Assembly (NCBI RefSeq): GCF_021117295.1
Contig: NZ_CP088247.1
Span: forward strand, 4,727,001-4,791,000
Direction: 5' to 3'
Length of the DNA: 64,000 nucleotides
From: Methylorubrum sp. B1-46
GTDB taxonomy: Bacteria > Pseudomonadota > Alphaproteobacteria > Rhizobiales > Beijerinckiaceae
The position numbers and the translations under genes were made by a program. This document shows positions 8,007 to 16,199 of this stretch, in pieces. Position 1 is the first letter of the stretch. Each line of letters starts with the position of its first letter. Below the pieces are notes generated by a model. That model saw nothing but the letters and a program-made list of their open reading frames with translations. It was not told the DNA's origin and ran no database searches.

Positions 8007-9160
8007 CTGTCATCGACCGCATCCGCACCTATGCCGACGAGCTGACCGCCCTGCGGCGCGATCTCCACGCCCATCCCGAGATCGGCTTCGAGGAGGTCCG
8101 CACCTCCGGCATCGTCGCCGAGCACCTCGAAAGGTTCGGCATCGAGGTCCACCGGGGCCTCGGCAAGACCGGCGTCGTCGGCGTGCTGCAGGGCCGGCCG
8201 GGCTCGCGCCGGATCGGGTTGCGCGCCGACATGGACGCCCTGCCGATCACCGAGGAGACCAACCTCCCCTACCGCTCCACCGTGCCGGGGAAGATGCATG
8301 CCTGCGGGCATGACGGGCACACCACCATGCTGATCGGCGCCGCCCGCTACCTTGCCGAGACGCGGGATTTCGACGGCACCGCCGTGTTCGTGTTCCAGCC
8401 GGCGGAGGAGGGTCTGGGCGGCGCCCGCGCCATGATCGCCGACGGCCTGTTCGAGAAGTTTCCGGTCGATGAGATCTACGCGATCCACAACGCGCCGCAC
8501 GGGCCGCACGGCGTGCTGCAGGTGAAGCCCGGCCCGATCATGGCGGCGGCCGACTTCTTCGACATCCGCATCACCGGCCGCGGCGCGCACGCGGCGATGC
8601 CGCATCAGGGTATCGACCCGATCGTGGTTGCCACGGGGCTGGCACAGGCGATGCAGTCGATCGTCAGCCGCAACAGCAACCCGCTGAAATCGGCGGTGGT
8701 CTCGATCACCCAGATCCATGCGGGCGCGGCCTACAACGTCATCCCCGAGGGCGCGCATCTCGCCGGCACCGTGCGCACCTTCGACCCGGATCTGCGCAAG
8801 CTGATTGCGCGCCGCATCCGAGAGCTGGCGGCGGGCTTCGCCACGGCCTACGGCGCCACTATCGAGGTGGACCTGCGCGACGTCTTCTCGGTCCTCGACA
8901 ACCATCCCGAACAGGCCGCCGCGGCGGCCGAAATCGCCACCGAGCTGTTCGGCCCCGACAAGGTCGAGGCCAACACCGTGCCGCGCATGGGCAGCGAGGA
9001 TTTCGCCGACATGGTCGCAGCGGTGCCCGGCGCCTATGCCTGGCTCGGTGCCACGCCGGGGGCCGGCCTGCACAATGCGAGCTTCGACTTCGACGACAGC
9101 CTGATCCCCCTCGGTGCGGCCTACCTCGCGCGGATGGTGGAGCGGCGCACGGCGGCGTAA
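8003..9160 (+). CDS. M20 family amidohydrolase (hippurate/amino-acyl amidase type)
   Basis: A 385-residue zinc-dependent peptidase of the M20D group that hydrolyses N-acyl amino acids. RRDLHAHPEIGFEE (about 18-31) opens the domain. MHACGHDGHTTML (about 98-110) provides metal ligands, PAEEG (about 133) the catalytic Glu pair, and GRGAHAAMPHQGIDP marks the lid/dimerisation domain. GSEDFADM near the end is the last metal-ligand region. No signal peptide, so it acts in the cytoplasm. It starts inside the stop of the FemAB-like gene (4-nt overlap). The natural substrate (N-acetyl, hippurate or another N-acyl amino acid) cannot be decided. Confidence 0.88.
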   Translation: MTVIDRIRTYADELTALRRDLHAHPEIGFEEVRTSGIVAEHLERFGIEVHRGLGKTGVVGVLQGRPGSRRIGLRADMDALPITEETNLPYRSTVPGKMHACGHDGHTTMLIGAARYLAETRDFDGTAVFVFQPAEEGLGGARAMIADGLFEKFPVDEIYAIHNAPHGPHGVLQVKPGPIMAAADFFDIRITGRGAHAAMPHQGIDPIVVATGLAQAMQSIVSRNSNPLKSAVVSITQIHAGAAYNVIPEGAHLAGTVRTFDPDLRKLIARRIRELAAGFATAYGATIEVDLRDVFSVLDNHPEQAAAAAEIATELFGPDKVEANTVPRMGSEDFADMVAAVPGAYAWLGATPGAGLHNASFDFDDSLIPLGAAYLARMVERRTAA

Positions 9161-9170
9161 CCGGGATGCG

Positions 9171-9198
9171 CCCCTCTCCCCGCATGCGGGGAGAGGGG
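9171..9198. terminator. Strong hairpin after the amidohydrolase gene
   Basis: A perfect 11-bp inverted repeat (9171-9181 with 9188-9198) encloses GCATGC, 10 bases after the stop codon. No T-tract follows, so termination is plausible but not certain. Confidence 0.5.
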
Positions 9199-9293
9199 GG
9201 TTGCGGCGGTATCGGGATTCGACAGCAAGGGACGGGATGCGCCGCTCGCGTCGCTCGGTCAGGATCGCTCATCCCAATATTCCCGGAGGAGCC

Positions 9294-10379
9294 ATGCTCG
9301 CCGAATCCGAGACCGCCCTGCCCGACGAGGCGCCGCTCACTGAGGCGCGGATGCGGGCGGCCGTCGCCGCGCGCGATGCCGGCTTCGACGGGTGCTTCGT
9401 CTACGCGGTGCGCTCGACGGGCGTCTATTGCCGGCCGGGCTGCCCGTCGCGGGCGGCGCGGCCCGAAAACCTCTCCTTCCATGCCGGTCCGGCCGAAGCG
9501 GAGTCGGCCGGCTTCCGGCCCTGCCGCCGCTGCCGGCCGGACGAGCCGGCCCCGTCTGAGCGGCAATCGGAACAAATCACCCGCGCCTGCCGGCTGATCG
9601 AGGCGGCGGAGACGCCGCCCTCCCTCGACGCGCTCGCTCGAGCGTCGGGCTTGAGCCCGTTCCACTTCCACCGCGTCTTCAAGGCCGTGACCGGGGTGAC
9701 GCCGGCGGCTTATGCCCAGGCGCACCGCGCGGCCCGCGCCGCCGACAGCCTCGCGGAGGGGAAGAGCGTGACCGAGAGCGTCTACGCGGCGGGCTACGGT
9801 GCGCCGAGCCGGTTCTATGCGGACGGGGCGGAGCGGCTCGGCATGAGCCCGTCGGCCTACCGCAAGGGCGGCGCGGGGGAGCGGATCGCCTTCGCGGTCG
9901 GCCCCTGCGCCCTGGGGCGGGTGCTGGTCGCGGCAACCGGGCGGGGGATCTGCGCGATCCTGCTCGGCGACGACGAAGAGGGGCTCCGGCGCGATCTCGC
10001 AGCGCGCTTCCCCCACGCGGAGATCGCGGAGGGCGCGGCGGATTTCGCGGCGACGGTGGGCGCGGTTGTCCGCCTCGTCGAGACGCCGGGCGCCGCCTTC
10101 GACCTGCCGCTCGACATCGGCGGCACCGCCTTCCAGCAGCGGGTCTGGCAGGCCCTGCGCCGGATTCCGGCCGGCACCACCGCGACCTATGCCGAGATCG
10201 CCCGCGTCATCGGCGCGCCGGCCGCGGTGCGGGCGGTGGCCATGGCCTGCGGCGCCAACGCGCTGGCGGTCGCGATCCCCTGCCACCGGGTGGTGCGCTC
10301 GGACGGGGCGCTCTCAGGGTATCGTTGGGGCACGGCGCGCAAGGCGGCCCTGCTCGCCCGCGAGGGCGGCGAGGGGTAG
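9294..10379 (+). CDS. ada: Ada bifunctional DNA methylation sensor and O6-methylguanine methyltransferase
   Basis: A 361-residue three-domain Ada protein. The N-terminal zinc domain has its four cysteines in GVYCRPGC (about 42-49) and PCRRC (about 77-81); the first becomes methylated by phosphotriesters and switches on transcription activation. An AraC-type helix-turn-helix follows (about 95-180, SLDALARASGLSPFHFHRVF). The C-terminal Ogt domain has the suicide cysteine in IPCHRVV (about 330) that removes methyl groups from O6-methylguanine. The start at 9294 is set by GGAGGAG 2-8 bases upstream. Family knowledge predicts that it activates its own promoter. It ends 4 bases from a convergent gene. 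Confidence 0.95.
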   Translation: MLAESETALPDEAPLTEARMRAAVAARDAGFDGCFVYAVRSTGVYCRPGCPSRAARPENLSFHAGPAEAESAGFRPCRRCRPDEPAPSERQSEQITRACRLIEAAETPPSLDALARASGLSPFHFHRVFKAVTGVTPAAYAQAHRAARAADSLAEGKSVTESVYAAGYGAPSRFYADGAERLGMSPSAYRKGGAGERIAFAVGPCALGRVLVAATGRGICAILLGDDEEGLRRDLAARFPHAEIAEGAADFAATVGAVVRLVETPGAAFDLPLDIGGTAFQQRVWQALRRIPAGTTATYAEIARVIGAPAAVRAVAMACGANALAVAIPCHRVVRSDGALSGYRWGTARKAALLAREGGEG

Positions 10380-10383
10380 GGGA

Positions 10384-11394
10384 TCAGGCCGGCACGGCCG
10401 AACCGGGCGGGGCCGCGTCGGGGCCGGTGGGCGCGTCGGTCGGCGCGCGACCCGCGGCGTGGGCCTTCCGTGCCTGGATCTCGATGAAGACGCGGGTGAC
10501 ATTGCGGCTCTTCGCCTTGATGCGGCTCTCCAGCCGCGCCACCGTCCGCTCGACCTCGCCCGCGGGTACGTCGTCGGCGAAGTCGAGGCTGAGGTTCACC
10601 AAGATGTCGGACGGGCCGAGATGCTGCGTCAGCACCTCGTTGACATGCTGCACGGCCGGCTCCTCCCGCACCGCCGCCTGGATCGTGCGCACAACGTCCG
10701 GGTCGGCGGCCTCGCCGATCAGCAGGCCGTGGGTCTCGATCATCAGGAAGATCGACATGCCGATCAGCACGAGGCCGATCCCGATCGAGGCCCAGCCGTC
10801 GAGCGCCGGCTTGTCGAGCATGTGGGCGAGCACCACGCCGGTCATGGCGATGACGAGGCCGATCAGCGCGGCCACATCCTCGACGAGGATGGTGTAGAGT
10901 GACGGATCCTTGCTGCGGTGGATCGCCGACAGCGCGCCGTGCTCGCCTTTCTCCGCCCAGAACGCCTTGAGCGCGACAAGGCACGAGTACCCCTCGGCCA
11001 GGATGGCGAAGCCGAGGATTGCGACGTTCACCCAGAAGCCGGACAGGTGGACGCCGAACACCGTCGAGTCGGTGATGGGCTCGGGATGCTCGATCTTGTG
11101 CGCGCCCTCGTAGATCGCGAAGATGCCGCCGCCGAGGAAGATGAACAGGGCGACGATGAAGGCGTAGAAATACACCTCGCGCCCGTAGCCGAAGGGATGC
11201 TTGGCATCCGCCGGCTTCTTCGCCCGCTTCAGACCAACGAGCAGCAGGAGCTGGTTGGCGGTGTCGACCAGTGAGTGCGCGCCCTCGGCCAGCATCGCCG
11301 TCGAACCGGTCAGGAAGGCGCCGACGAACTTGGCCGCCGCGATGGCGAGGTTGGCGCCCGCCGCCGTGTAGATCGCACCCGTGCTCTCGGCCAT
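10384..11394 (-). CDS. Cation diffusion facilitator (CDF) family metal exporter
   Basis: A 336-residue inner-membrane transporter with about six membrane segments. The N-terminal segment IAAAKFVGAFLTGSTAMLAEGAHSLVDT carries an H-S-L-V-D metal-site pattern near residues 40-45, and DGWASIGIGLVLIGMSIFLM lies later. The cytoplasmic C-terminal domain (about 245-310) fits the dimerising CDF tail, then an Ala/Pro-rich end follows. CDF proteins export Zn, Co, Fe or Mn in exchange for protons; specificity is not assigned. The variant second site (VEDVAALIG) is typical of the larger FieF-related subgroup. The start at 11394 has GGGAG 7-11 bases upstream. Confidence 0.88.
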   Translation of the reverse strand: MAESTGAIYTAAGANLAIAAAKFVGAFLTGSTAMLAEGAHSLVDTANQLLLLVGLKRAKKPADAKHPFGYGREVYFYAFIVALFIFLGGGIFAIYEGAHKIEHPEPITDSTVFGVHLSGFWVNVAILGFAILAEGYSCLVALKAFWAEKGEHGALSAIHRSKDPSLYTILVEDVAALIGLVIAMTGVVLAHMLDKPALDGWASIGIGLVLIGMSIFLMIETHGLLIGEAADPDVVRTIQAAVREEPAVQHVNEVLTQHLGPSDILVNLSLDFADDVPAGEVERTVARLESRIKAKSRNVTRVFIEIQARKAHAAGRAPTDAPTGPDAAPPGSAVPA

Positions 11395-11407
11395 GGCCCG
11401 CTCCCTG

Positions 11408-11465
11408 GAGCATCGTTCCGCTTCGGCATTCCCCGAAAGCCGGAAGCGACCTTTCGGGACGATGC
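11408..11465 (-). repeat. Dispersed imperfect-palindrome repeat, copy B
   Basis: Read on the minus strand, this matches the 4587-4636 repeat (GCATCGTCCCGAAAGG at one end) and forms a long imperfect palindrome through GAGCATCG / CGATGC ends. It lies in the leader of the CDF gene. Confidence 0.65.
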
Positions 11466-11528
11466 CGGTGCGGCGCAGGCTCACATCGCCTGCCGCCGTC
11501 ACGGGGGCGTCAACGCGGCCGGAGCGGT

Positions 11529-11558
11529 CAAGGTTGCTGGGAGCAAGGTTGCTGGGAG
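11529..11558. repeat. 15-bp tandem duplication
   Basis: Two exact adjacent copies of CAAGGTTGCTGGGAG at 11529-11543 and 11544-11558, upstream of the HIT gene. Probably a recent slippage duplication. Confidence 0.85.
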
Positions 11559-11605
11559 ACTGCGGCCCGTGCAACGTGCCGCCCGTTTCTGCGAGGAGCC
11601 GTGCG

Positions 11606-12037
11606 ATGACGCCCTACGATCCGGACAACATCTTCGGGAAGATCCTGCGCGGGGAGATCCCCGCCCACAAGGTCTACGAGGACGAGCACAGCCTCGCCTT
11701 CATGGACGTGATGCCCCAGGGCGAGGGCCACACCCTCGTCATCCCGAAGGCGCCCTCGCGCGGGCTGCTCGACGCCGAGCCGCAGACGCTCGCCGCGCTG
11801 ATCGGCACGGTGCAGCGGGTCGGGCACGCGGTGAAGGCGGCTTTCGACGCGGACGGTCTGACGCTGTTCCAGTACAACGAGCCGGCGGGGGGGCAGACGG
11901 TGTTCCACCTGCACTTCCACCTCGTGCCGCGCCACGACGGCGTGCCGCTGAAGCGCCACGAGGGCGGCATGGCCGACAATGCCGTACTGGCCGAGCACGC
12001 CGCGCGCATCCGGGCGGCGCTGGAGGCCGCGGCCTGA
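11606..12037 (+). CDS. HIT family nucleotide hydrolase/transferase
   Basis: A 143-residue histidine-triad protein. It begins YDPDNIFGKILRGEIPA, typical of the HINT/HIT branch, and carries the triad HLHFHLV (about 102-108), whose central histidine forms the nucleotidyl intermediate. Such proteins hydrolyse AMP-lysine, phosphoramidate or dinucleoside substrates in the cytoplasm; the physiological substrate is unknown. The start at 11606 has GAGGAG upstream. It stands alone between two divergent/convergent neighbours and ends at a bidirectional terminator. Confidence 0.92.
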   Translation: MTPYDPDNIFGKILRGEIPAHKVYEDEHSLAFMDVMPQGEGHTLVIPKAPSRGLLDAEPQTLAALIGTVQRVGHAVKAAFDADGLTLFQYNEPAGGQTVFHLHFHLVPRHDGVPLKRHEGGMADNAVLAEHAARIRAALEAAA

Positions 12038-12045
12038 TCCGGTTC

Positions 12046-12087
12046 AAGCGACGTCCGCCCGTGCCTTGGCGGGGGCGGGCGTCGCTT
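12046..12087. terminator. Bidirectional terminator between the HIT and PilZ genes
   Basis: A 15-bp stem with one G-T pair (12046-12060 with 12073-12087) and a 12-nt loop, between two convergent stop codons. The right arm includes the end of the PilZ gene. Confidence 0.75.
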
Positions 12088-12494
12088 CAGGCGAGCTGGG
12101 GACCTCTCGCCGATCCGGTGCCCATGGTGGCGATGACGGAGCGCAGGCCGGCATTCTCGGCCTCCAGCTCGGCGATCCGGCGCAGCAGGATGGCGATCGA
12201 CGGGTCGGTCGCCGGTGCCGGCTCGGGGGAGGCAGGCTTATGGGCTTCCGCGAAGGCGACGCCGACCGCGTCGCCGCGGCGCCAGCGCAGGTTCGACCGC
12301 AGGGTCATTTCCTTCTGCGGGATGTAGAGGTCGAACGATTCCGGCAGGGTGTTGGTCTCGCTCAGTTCCAGCCGCGCACCCATCTCCGAGAAGTCGCGGA
12401 TGAGGCAGTCCATGCTGGACGCCCCCTTGTTGAAGTGGATCCTTCCCTTGAGGAAGGTCCGCTTGCGCGTCTCCTGGCGCTTCTCGCTCATCAT
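12087..12494 (-). CDS. PilZ domain protein with C-terminal coiled coil
   Basis: A 135-residue protein. Residues about 3-90 fit a PilZ fold: a basic RKRTFLKGRI segment (the arginine-rich cyclic-di-GMP clamp) and DFSEMGARLEL (matching D-x-S-x-x-G). After a Pro/Ala linker, LLRRIAELEAENAGLRSVI (about 106-124) has heptad spacing and probably forms a short coiled coil. It may bind cyclic di-GMP and pass the signal by dimerisation or partner contact. The ATG at 12494 has GGAG 7 bases upstream; the adjacent ATG at 12491 is possible. Confidence 0.82.
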   Translation of the reverse strand: MMSEKRQETRKRTFLKGRIHFNKGASSMDCLIRDFSEMGARLELSETNTLPESFDLYIPQKEMTLRSNLRWRRGDAVGVAFAEAHKPASPEPAPATDPSIAILLRRIAELEAENAGLRSVIATMGTGSARGPQLA

Positions 12495-12576
12495 GATCGG
12501 TCTCCGGCCCCTCCGACGGCCCGATCTATCTGCCATGCCGGCCGTTAAGGAATGCTCGACACGATCGCGCACGCGC

Positions 12577-12825
12577 TCACGACCGGTCGGCCGATCGGTC
12601 CGTCCCGCCCTCGTCGAGGCACTGGAACAGGTAATAGCCGTTGAAGCGCACGGCGGTCGCCGCGGCGCGGTCGTCGAATCCGGGCGGAGGGCTCTTGCTG
12701 CCGTCGATTCGCCCGCCGAAGGTCCAGCGCCGTCCGCCGACGAAGCGCGGCACGGCGCAGCTCTCCGGGACCGCGCAAAGGAGCGATTCCTGGCCCCGGC
12801 GACGGAACAGGTTGTAGCTTCGCAT
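12577..12825 (-). CDS. Small hypothetical protein (82 aa)
   Basis: An 82-residue protein with no family I recognise. It begins MRSYNLFRRRGQ, has two cysteines in LLCAVPESCAVPRFVGG and ends in an acidic/basic tail. The start at 12825 is supported by a strong GGAGGTGATCC just upstream, which is why I treat it as real rather than a shadow frame. It lies upstream of the PilZ gene on the same strand. Confidence 0.6.
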   Translation of the reverse strand: MRSYNLFRRRGQESLLCAVPESCAVPRFVGGRRWTFGGRIDGSKSPPPGFDDRAAATAVRFNGYYLFQCLDEGGTDRSADRS

Positions 12826-12916
12826 CGGATCACCTCCGCATCGCCGCCCCTCGGACGAAGGGTTAACCCGACAATCGGTCCGGTTTGTGTCGATCGACGC
12901 GGATCGCGCCGGCCAA

Positions 12917-12950
12917 GTCATTTCATCGGACAGGTCATTTCATCGGACAG
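12917..12950. repeat. 17-bp tandem duplication
   Basis: Exact adjacent copies of GTCATTTCATCGGACAG at 12917-12933 and 12934-12950, with a partial third start (GTCA). It lies just past the end of the GH15 gene. Confidence 0.85.
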
Positions 12951-12965
12951 GTCACGTCATGTCGT

Positions 12966-14846
12966 TCACGCCGGGACCACCTCGGGCTGCGCCCGGCAAT
13001 CCGGCTCGTCGGTCCGGGTCCCGCCCTCGTCCGCGGCCAAGCGGACGGCGTGGTTGATCACCGCCATGTGGGTGAAGCCCTGGGGCAGGTTCCCGCGCTG
13101 CTCGCCCGATTCCGCGTCGATCTCCTCGGCGAACAGGTCGAGGTCGTTGCCCCGCGCCAACAGCCGTTCGAACAGGGCGGTCGCCTCATCACCTCGCCCG
13201 GCCAGCGCGAGGCAGCCGACCCGCCAGAAGGCGCAGGCGGTGAAGGTCGCCTCCTCGCCGATCAAGCCGTCATCGATCCGGTAGCGGTAGAGGAGGTCGC
13301 CCGCGCCGAGTTCAGCGCCGATGCGTTCGAGGGTTTGCGCGACGCGCGGATCGTCCGGGTCAAAGGCGTCGAACAGCACGGCGCGCAGCACCGCCGCGTC
13401 GAGATCGTCCGCCCCATAGGCCATGGTGTAGGCGCCGCGCGACGGATTCCAGCCGCGCGCATGATACTCCGCGCGGATCTCGGCGGCGGCCTGCTCCCAC
13501 CGCTCGATCGTTTCCGCGTCGGCGAGCCGGTGCTTTGGATCGGAGCGGGCGATCTGCACGGCGCGGTCGAGACCGACCCAGAGCATCGCCTTGGTGTGCA
13601 GGCTCTGGCGCTTCTCCGTCCGCATTTCCCACAGGCCGTGGTCGGGGGCGTGGCGGGCGCGCAGGATGTGGTCGGTGAGGTGGCCGAGCGCCTCGGGCAG
13701 GTGGTCGTTGACCTTGACCGGCGGGTCGTAGTCCACCGCCTCCAGGTAGCCGTGCAGCGCCACCAGGAATTCGCCGTAGATGTCGTACTGCTCCTGATCC
13801 GCCGCCGCGTTGCCGATCCGGACCGGTGTGACGCCGCGCCAGCCGCGCAGGTGGTCGAGGCACTCCTCCGGCGGCACCTCGCCGCCGAGGGCGTACATCA
13901 GGTGGAGGTTGCGGCCCCGGCTGGCATCGGCTTCGCGCAGGAAGCGTAGGAACTCGGCAGCCTCGCGGTCGTAACCCAGGTTGACGAAGGCGGTGACGGT
14001 GAAGCTCGCATCCCGCATCCAGACGTAGCGGTAATCGTAGTTGCGGTTGCCCGGTACCGCCTCGGGCAGGCCGACGGTCGCGGCGGCGACGATGCCGCCC
14101 GAGGGGCCGTGGGTCAGGAGCTTGAGGGTGAGCGCGCTGCGCAGCACCGTCTCCCGATAGGGCCCATCATAGGTGCAGCGGCCCGACCATTCCTCCCAAT
14201 AGGTCCGCGTGGCGGCGAGCGAGGCATCGACCGCGTCGAGCGCCCCCTCCCCCGCTGCCCCGTCCTCGCCGTGAGCGATCACGAGGTCGGCACGGGCGCC
14301 GGTCGTCAGCGCGAATTCGGCTTTAGCGACTCCCTCGTGGAGGGTAAGCGGCCGGGTGCAGGCGGCGCGGATCGCGTCACCGCCGCCGCGGAAACGGACG
14401 CAGGTCTCGCTCTCCGCCGAGGCCTCGGTCGGGGCGCGGGCATAGTCGAAGCGCGGGTGCAGGCGCCAGTGGCCGGCGACGCGGCCCGACACGCAGGCGA
14501 GGCGACGCACCACCTGGCCCTGGGCGCGGCCGTCCGGCCCCTCCTCCGGCACGGTTTCGAGGGGATGCAAGGGCATGAAGTCGGTAAGCACCGCCCGGCC
14601 GGTGGCGGTGACGAAGGTGGTCTCGAGGATGTTGGTGCCGGGCAGGTAGCGGCGGTTGGTCTCGCGTAGATCCTCGAGCACGAGGCGGCAGGCGCCGCCG
14701 CGCTCGCTGTCGAGCAGGGCCAGGAACAAAGCCGGACTGTCGTGCCGGGGCCAGCAGAGCCAGTCGAGCGAACCGTCGCGGGCGATGAGGGCCGTGGTGC
14801 AGGTATCGCCGATCACGGCGTAGTCGGCGATGGGTCTGTCCGTCAC
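12966..14846 (-). CDS. Glycoside hydrolase family 15 protein (trehalase/glucoamylase-like)
   Basis: A 626-residue GH15 protein as found in many proteobacteria and mycobacteria, where some are trehalases. It begins with DYAVIGDTCTTALIARDGSL, DWLCWPRHDSPALF, the usual N-terminal beta domain. RYVWMRDASFT (about 272-282) opens the (alpha/alpha)6 barrel, and NLPQGFTHMAVINHAVRLA closes it. No signal peptide, so a cytoplasmic alpha-glucan or trehalose-related role is likely. I chose GTG at 14846 because GGAA lies about 6 bases upstream and the conserved region begins at once; an ATG at 14912 would add 22 residues. It lies downstream of nagA on the same strand. Confidence 0.82.
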   Translation of the reverse strand: MTDRPIADYAVIGDTCTTALIARDGSLDWLCWPRHDSPALFLALLDSERGGACRLVLEDLRETNRRYLPGTNILETTFVTATGRAVLTDFMPLHPLETVPEEGPDGRAQGQVVRRLACVSGRVAGHWRLHPRFDYARAPTEASAESETCVRFRGGGDAIRAACTRPLTLHEGVAKAEFALTTGARADLVIAHGEDGAAGEGALDAVDASLAATRTYWEEWSGRCTYDGPYRETVLRSALTLKLLTHGPSGGIVAAATVGLPEAVPGNRNYDYRYVWMRDASFTVTAFVNLGYDREAAEFLRFLREADASRGRNLHLMYALGGEVPPEECLDHLRGWRGVTPVRIGNAAADQEQYDIYGEFLVALHGYLEAVDYDPPVKVNDHLPEALGHLTDHILRARHAPDHGLWEMRTEKRQSLHTKAMLWVGLDRAVQIARSDPKHRLADAETIERWEQAAAEIRAEYHARGWNPSRGAYTMAYGADDLDAAVLRAVLFDAFDPDDPRVAQTLERIGAELGAGDLLYRYRIDDGLIGEEATFTACAFWRVGCLALAGRGDEATALFERLLARGNDLDLFAEEIDAESGEQRGNLPQGFTHMAVINHAVRLAADEGGTRTDEPDCRAQPEVVPA

Positions 14847-14938
14847 GGTCGCTTCCGTCGAATGGCGCCGCGCCAACGTTCCCGCAACGCGCAGGGTTCG
14901 CCCCTGCGACATCAGGCGACGACAGAGCGAAGGTCGAC

Positions 14939-16096
14939 TCAGGCGGCGTGCTGCCCGCCGATCCAGGTGCCGAGCACGTCGCCCTCAGCGGTGAGCGCGA
15001 CGAGATCGGCCGCAAAGCCGGGGGCGATCCGGCCGAGCCGGGCATCGAGCCCGAGGAAGCGGGCTGGGGTGAGCGAGGCCATGGCCAGGGCCTCTTCGAG
15101 GGAGGCGCCGCCGTGGGTGCGCATGTGACGCACGGCCTCGGCCATGGTGATCGCCGCGCCCGCCAGGGTGCCGTCCTCGCCGGTGAGGCGATCACCGGTT
15201 CGGACGATGCGGCGCCCGAACAGGGTGAAGGCGGTGTCCGCGCGGGTGTCGCCGACCGGCGGCATGGCATCGCTCACCAGCATCAGTCGGTCGCGCCCCT
15301 TGAGGCGCAGGGCCAGCCGAAGCTGGTCGCCGCCGACATGGTGGCCGTCGGCGATGATCCCGGCAAACGTCGCCTCTTCCGCGAGGGCGACGCCCACCGC
15401 GCCGGCCTCGCGCGGGCCGATCTGGGACATCGCGTTGAACAGATGGGTGAAGCCGGTGAGCCCCTCCGCCACCGCCGCCCGGATCGCGGGGCCCGCATCC
15501 GCCGTATGCCCGGCGCAGACCCGTGCGCCGCGGGCGACGAGGTCCGCCACCGCGCCGGCCGGCACCCGCTCGGGCGCCAGGGTCACCAGGGTGATGCCCC
15601 GCGTCCCCAATCCGGTGAGCAGCTCGGCATCGCCGGGGCCGAATTCGGCGAGGCGGCCGGGATCGTGGATGCCGATCCGCTGCGGGCTCAGGAAAGGCCC
15701 TTCGAGGTGGATGCCGAGGATGCCCGGAACGCCCGCACGGATCGCTTCGGCAACGCCCTCGATCGCCGCCCGGATCGCCGGCCGCGTGTCGGTGATGAGG
15801 GTGGGCAGCAGGGCGGTGCTACCGCCTTTCCGGTGGGCGGCCGCGATCCGGGCGATGCCGATGACGCTCGAATCGTCGTTGAGCAGCACCCCGCCGCCGC
15901 CATTGACCTGACAATCGATGAAGCCCGGCGCCAGGACCGCGCCGGCCGGCAGCTGCACGAGCGGCACGTTGGCGGGCGGTTCGGCGGTGACGTCGGCGAT
16001 CCGCCCACCGCGCAGGACGACGACGCGGTCGCCGAGCATCCGCTCGCCGTCAAAGACCCGCTCGACGGCGAGGGCGCAATGATCCTGAGCTCCCAA
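14939..16096 (-). CDS. nagA: N-acetylglucosamine-6-phosphate deacetylase
   Basis: A 385-residue amidohydrolase-superfamily enzyme converting GlcNAc-6-phosphate to glucosamine-6-phosphate. APGFIDCQVNGGGGVLLND (about 56) is the family motif, with N-G replacing the usual HxH ligands. HLEGPF (about 129) has the metal-binding Glu, GHTAD and THLFNAMS provide histidines, DGHHV binds substrate, and VSDAM holds the catalytic Asp. The only start that retains the first strands is TTG at 16096, inside an intergenic hairpin repeat; no ATG or GTG lies upstream. It is the third gene of the murQ-SIS-nagA set, which together would return amino sugars to glucosamine-6-phosphate or fructose-6-phosphate. Confidence 0.9.
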   Translation of the reverse strand: MGAQDHCALAVERVFDGERMLGDRVVVLRGGRIADVTAEPPANVPLVQLPAGAVLAPGFIDCQVNGGGGVLLNDDSSVIGIARIAAAHRKGGSTALLPTLITDTRPAIRAAIEGVAEAIRAGVPGILGIHLEGPFLSPQRIGIHDPGRLAEFGPGDAELLTGLGTRGITLVTLAPERVPAGAVADLVARGARVCAGHTADAGPAIRAAVAEGLTGFTHLFNAMSQIGPREAGAVGVALAEEATFAGIIADGHHVGGDQLRLALRLKGRDRLMLVSDAMPPVGDTRADTAFTLFGRRIVRTGDRLTGEDGTLAGAAITMAEAVRHMRTHGGASLEEALAMASLTPARFLGLDARLGRIAPGFAADLVALTAEGDVLGTWIGGQHAA

Positions 16097-16172
16097 AGGG
16101 ATCAGCCCTTCGGCGGGGTATCGGGGCAGCGCCCCGATGGGATCCCAGGGCTCTGCCCTGGACCCGCGAAAA
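16091..16172 (-). repeat. Paired-hairpin intergenic repeat, copy 2
   Basis: On the minus strand this contains the same two modules as 3217-3259: a GGGGCNNNGCCCC hairpin and an AAGGG / CCCTT hairpin ending CCCTTTGGGA. A third hairpin CAGGGCTCTGCCCTG lies upstream. It fills the 103 bases between the SIS gene and nagA, and its end supplies the nagA start codon. Confidence 0.7.
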
Positions 16173-16199
16173 GGCTCGCCTTGTCGAAATCCGGATTCA

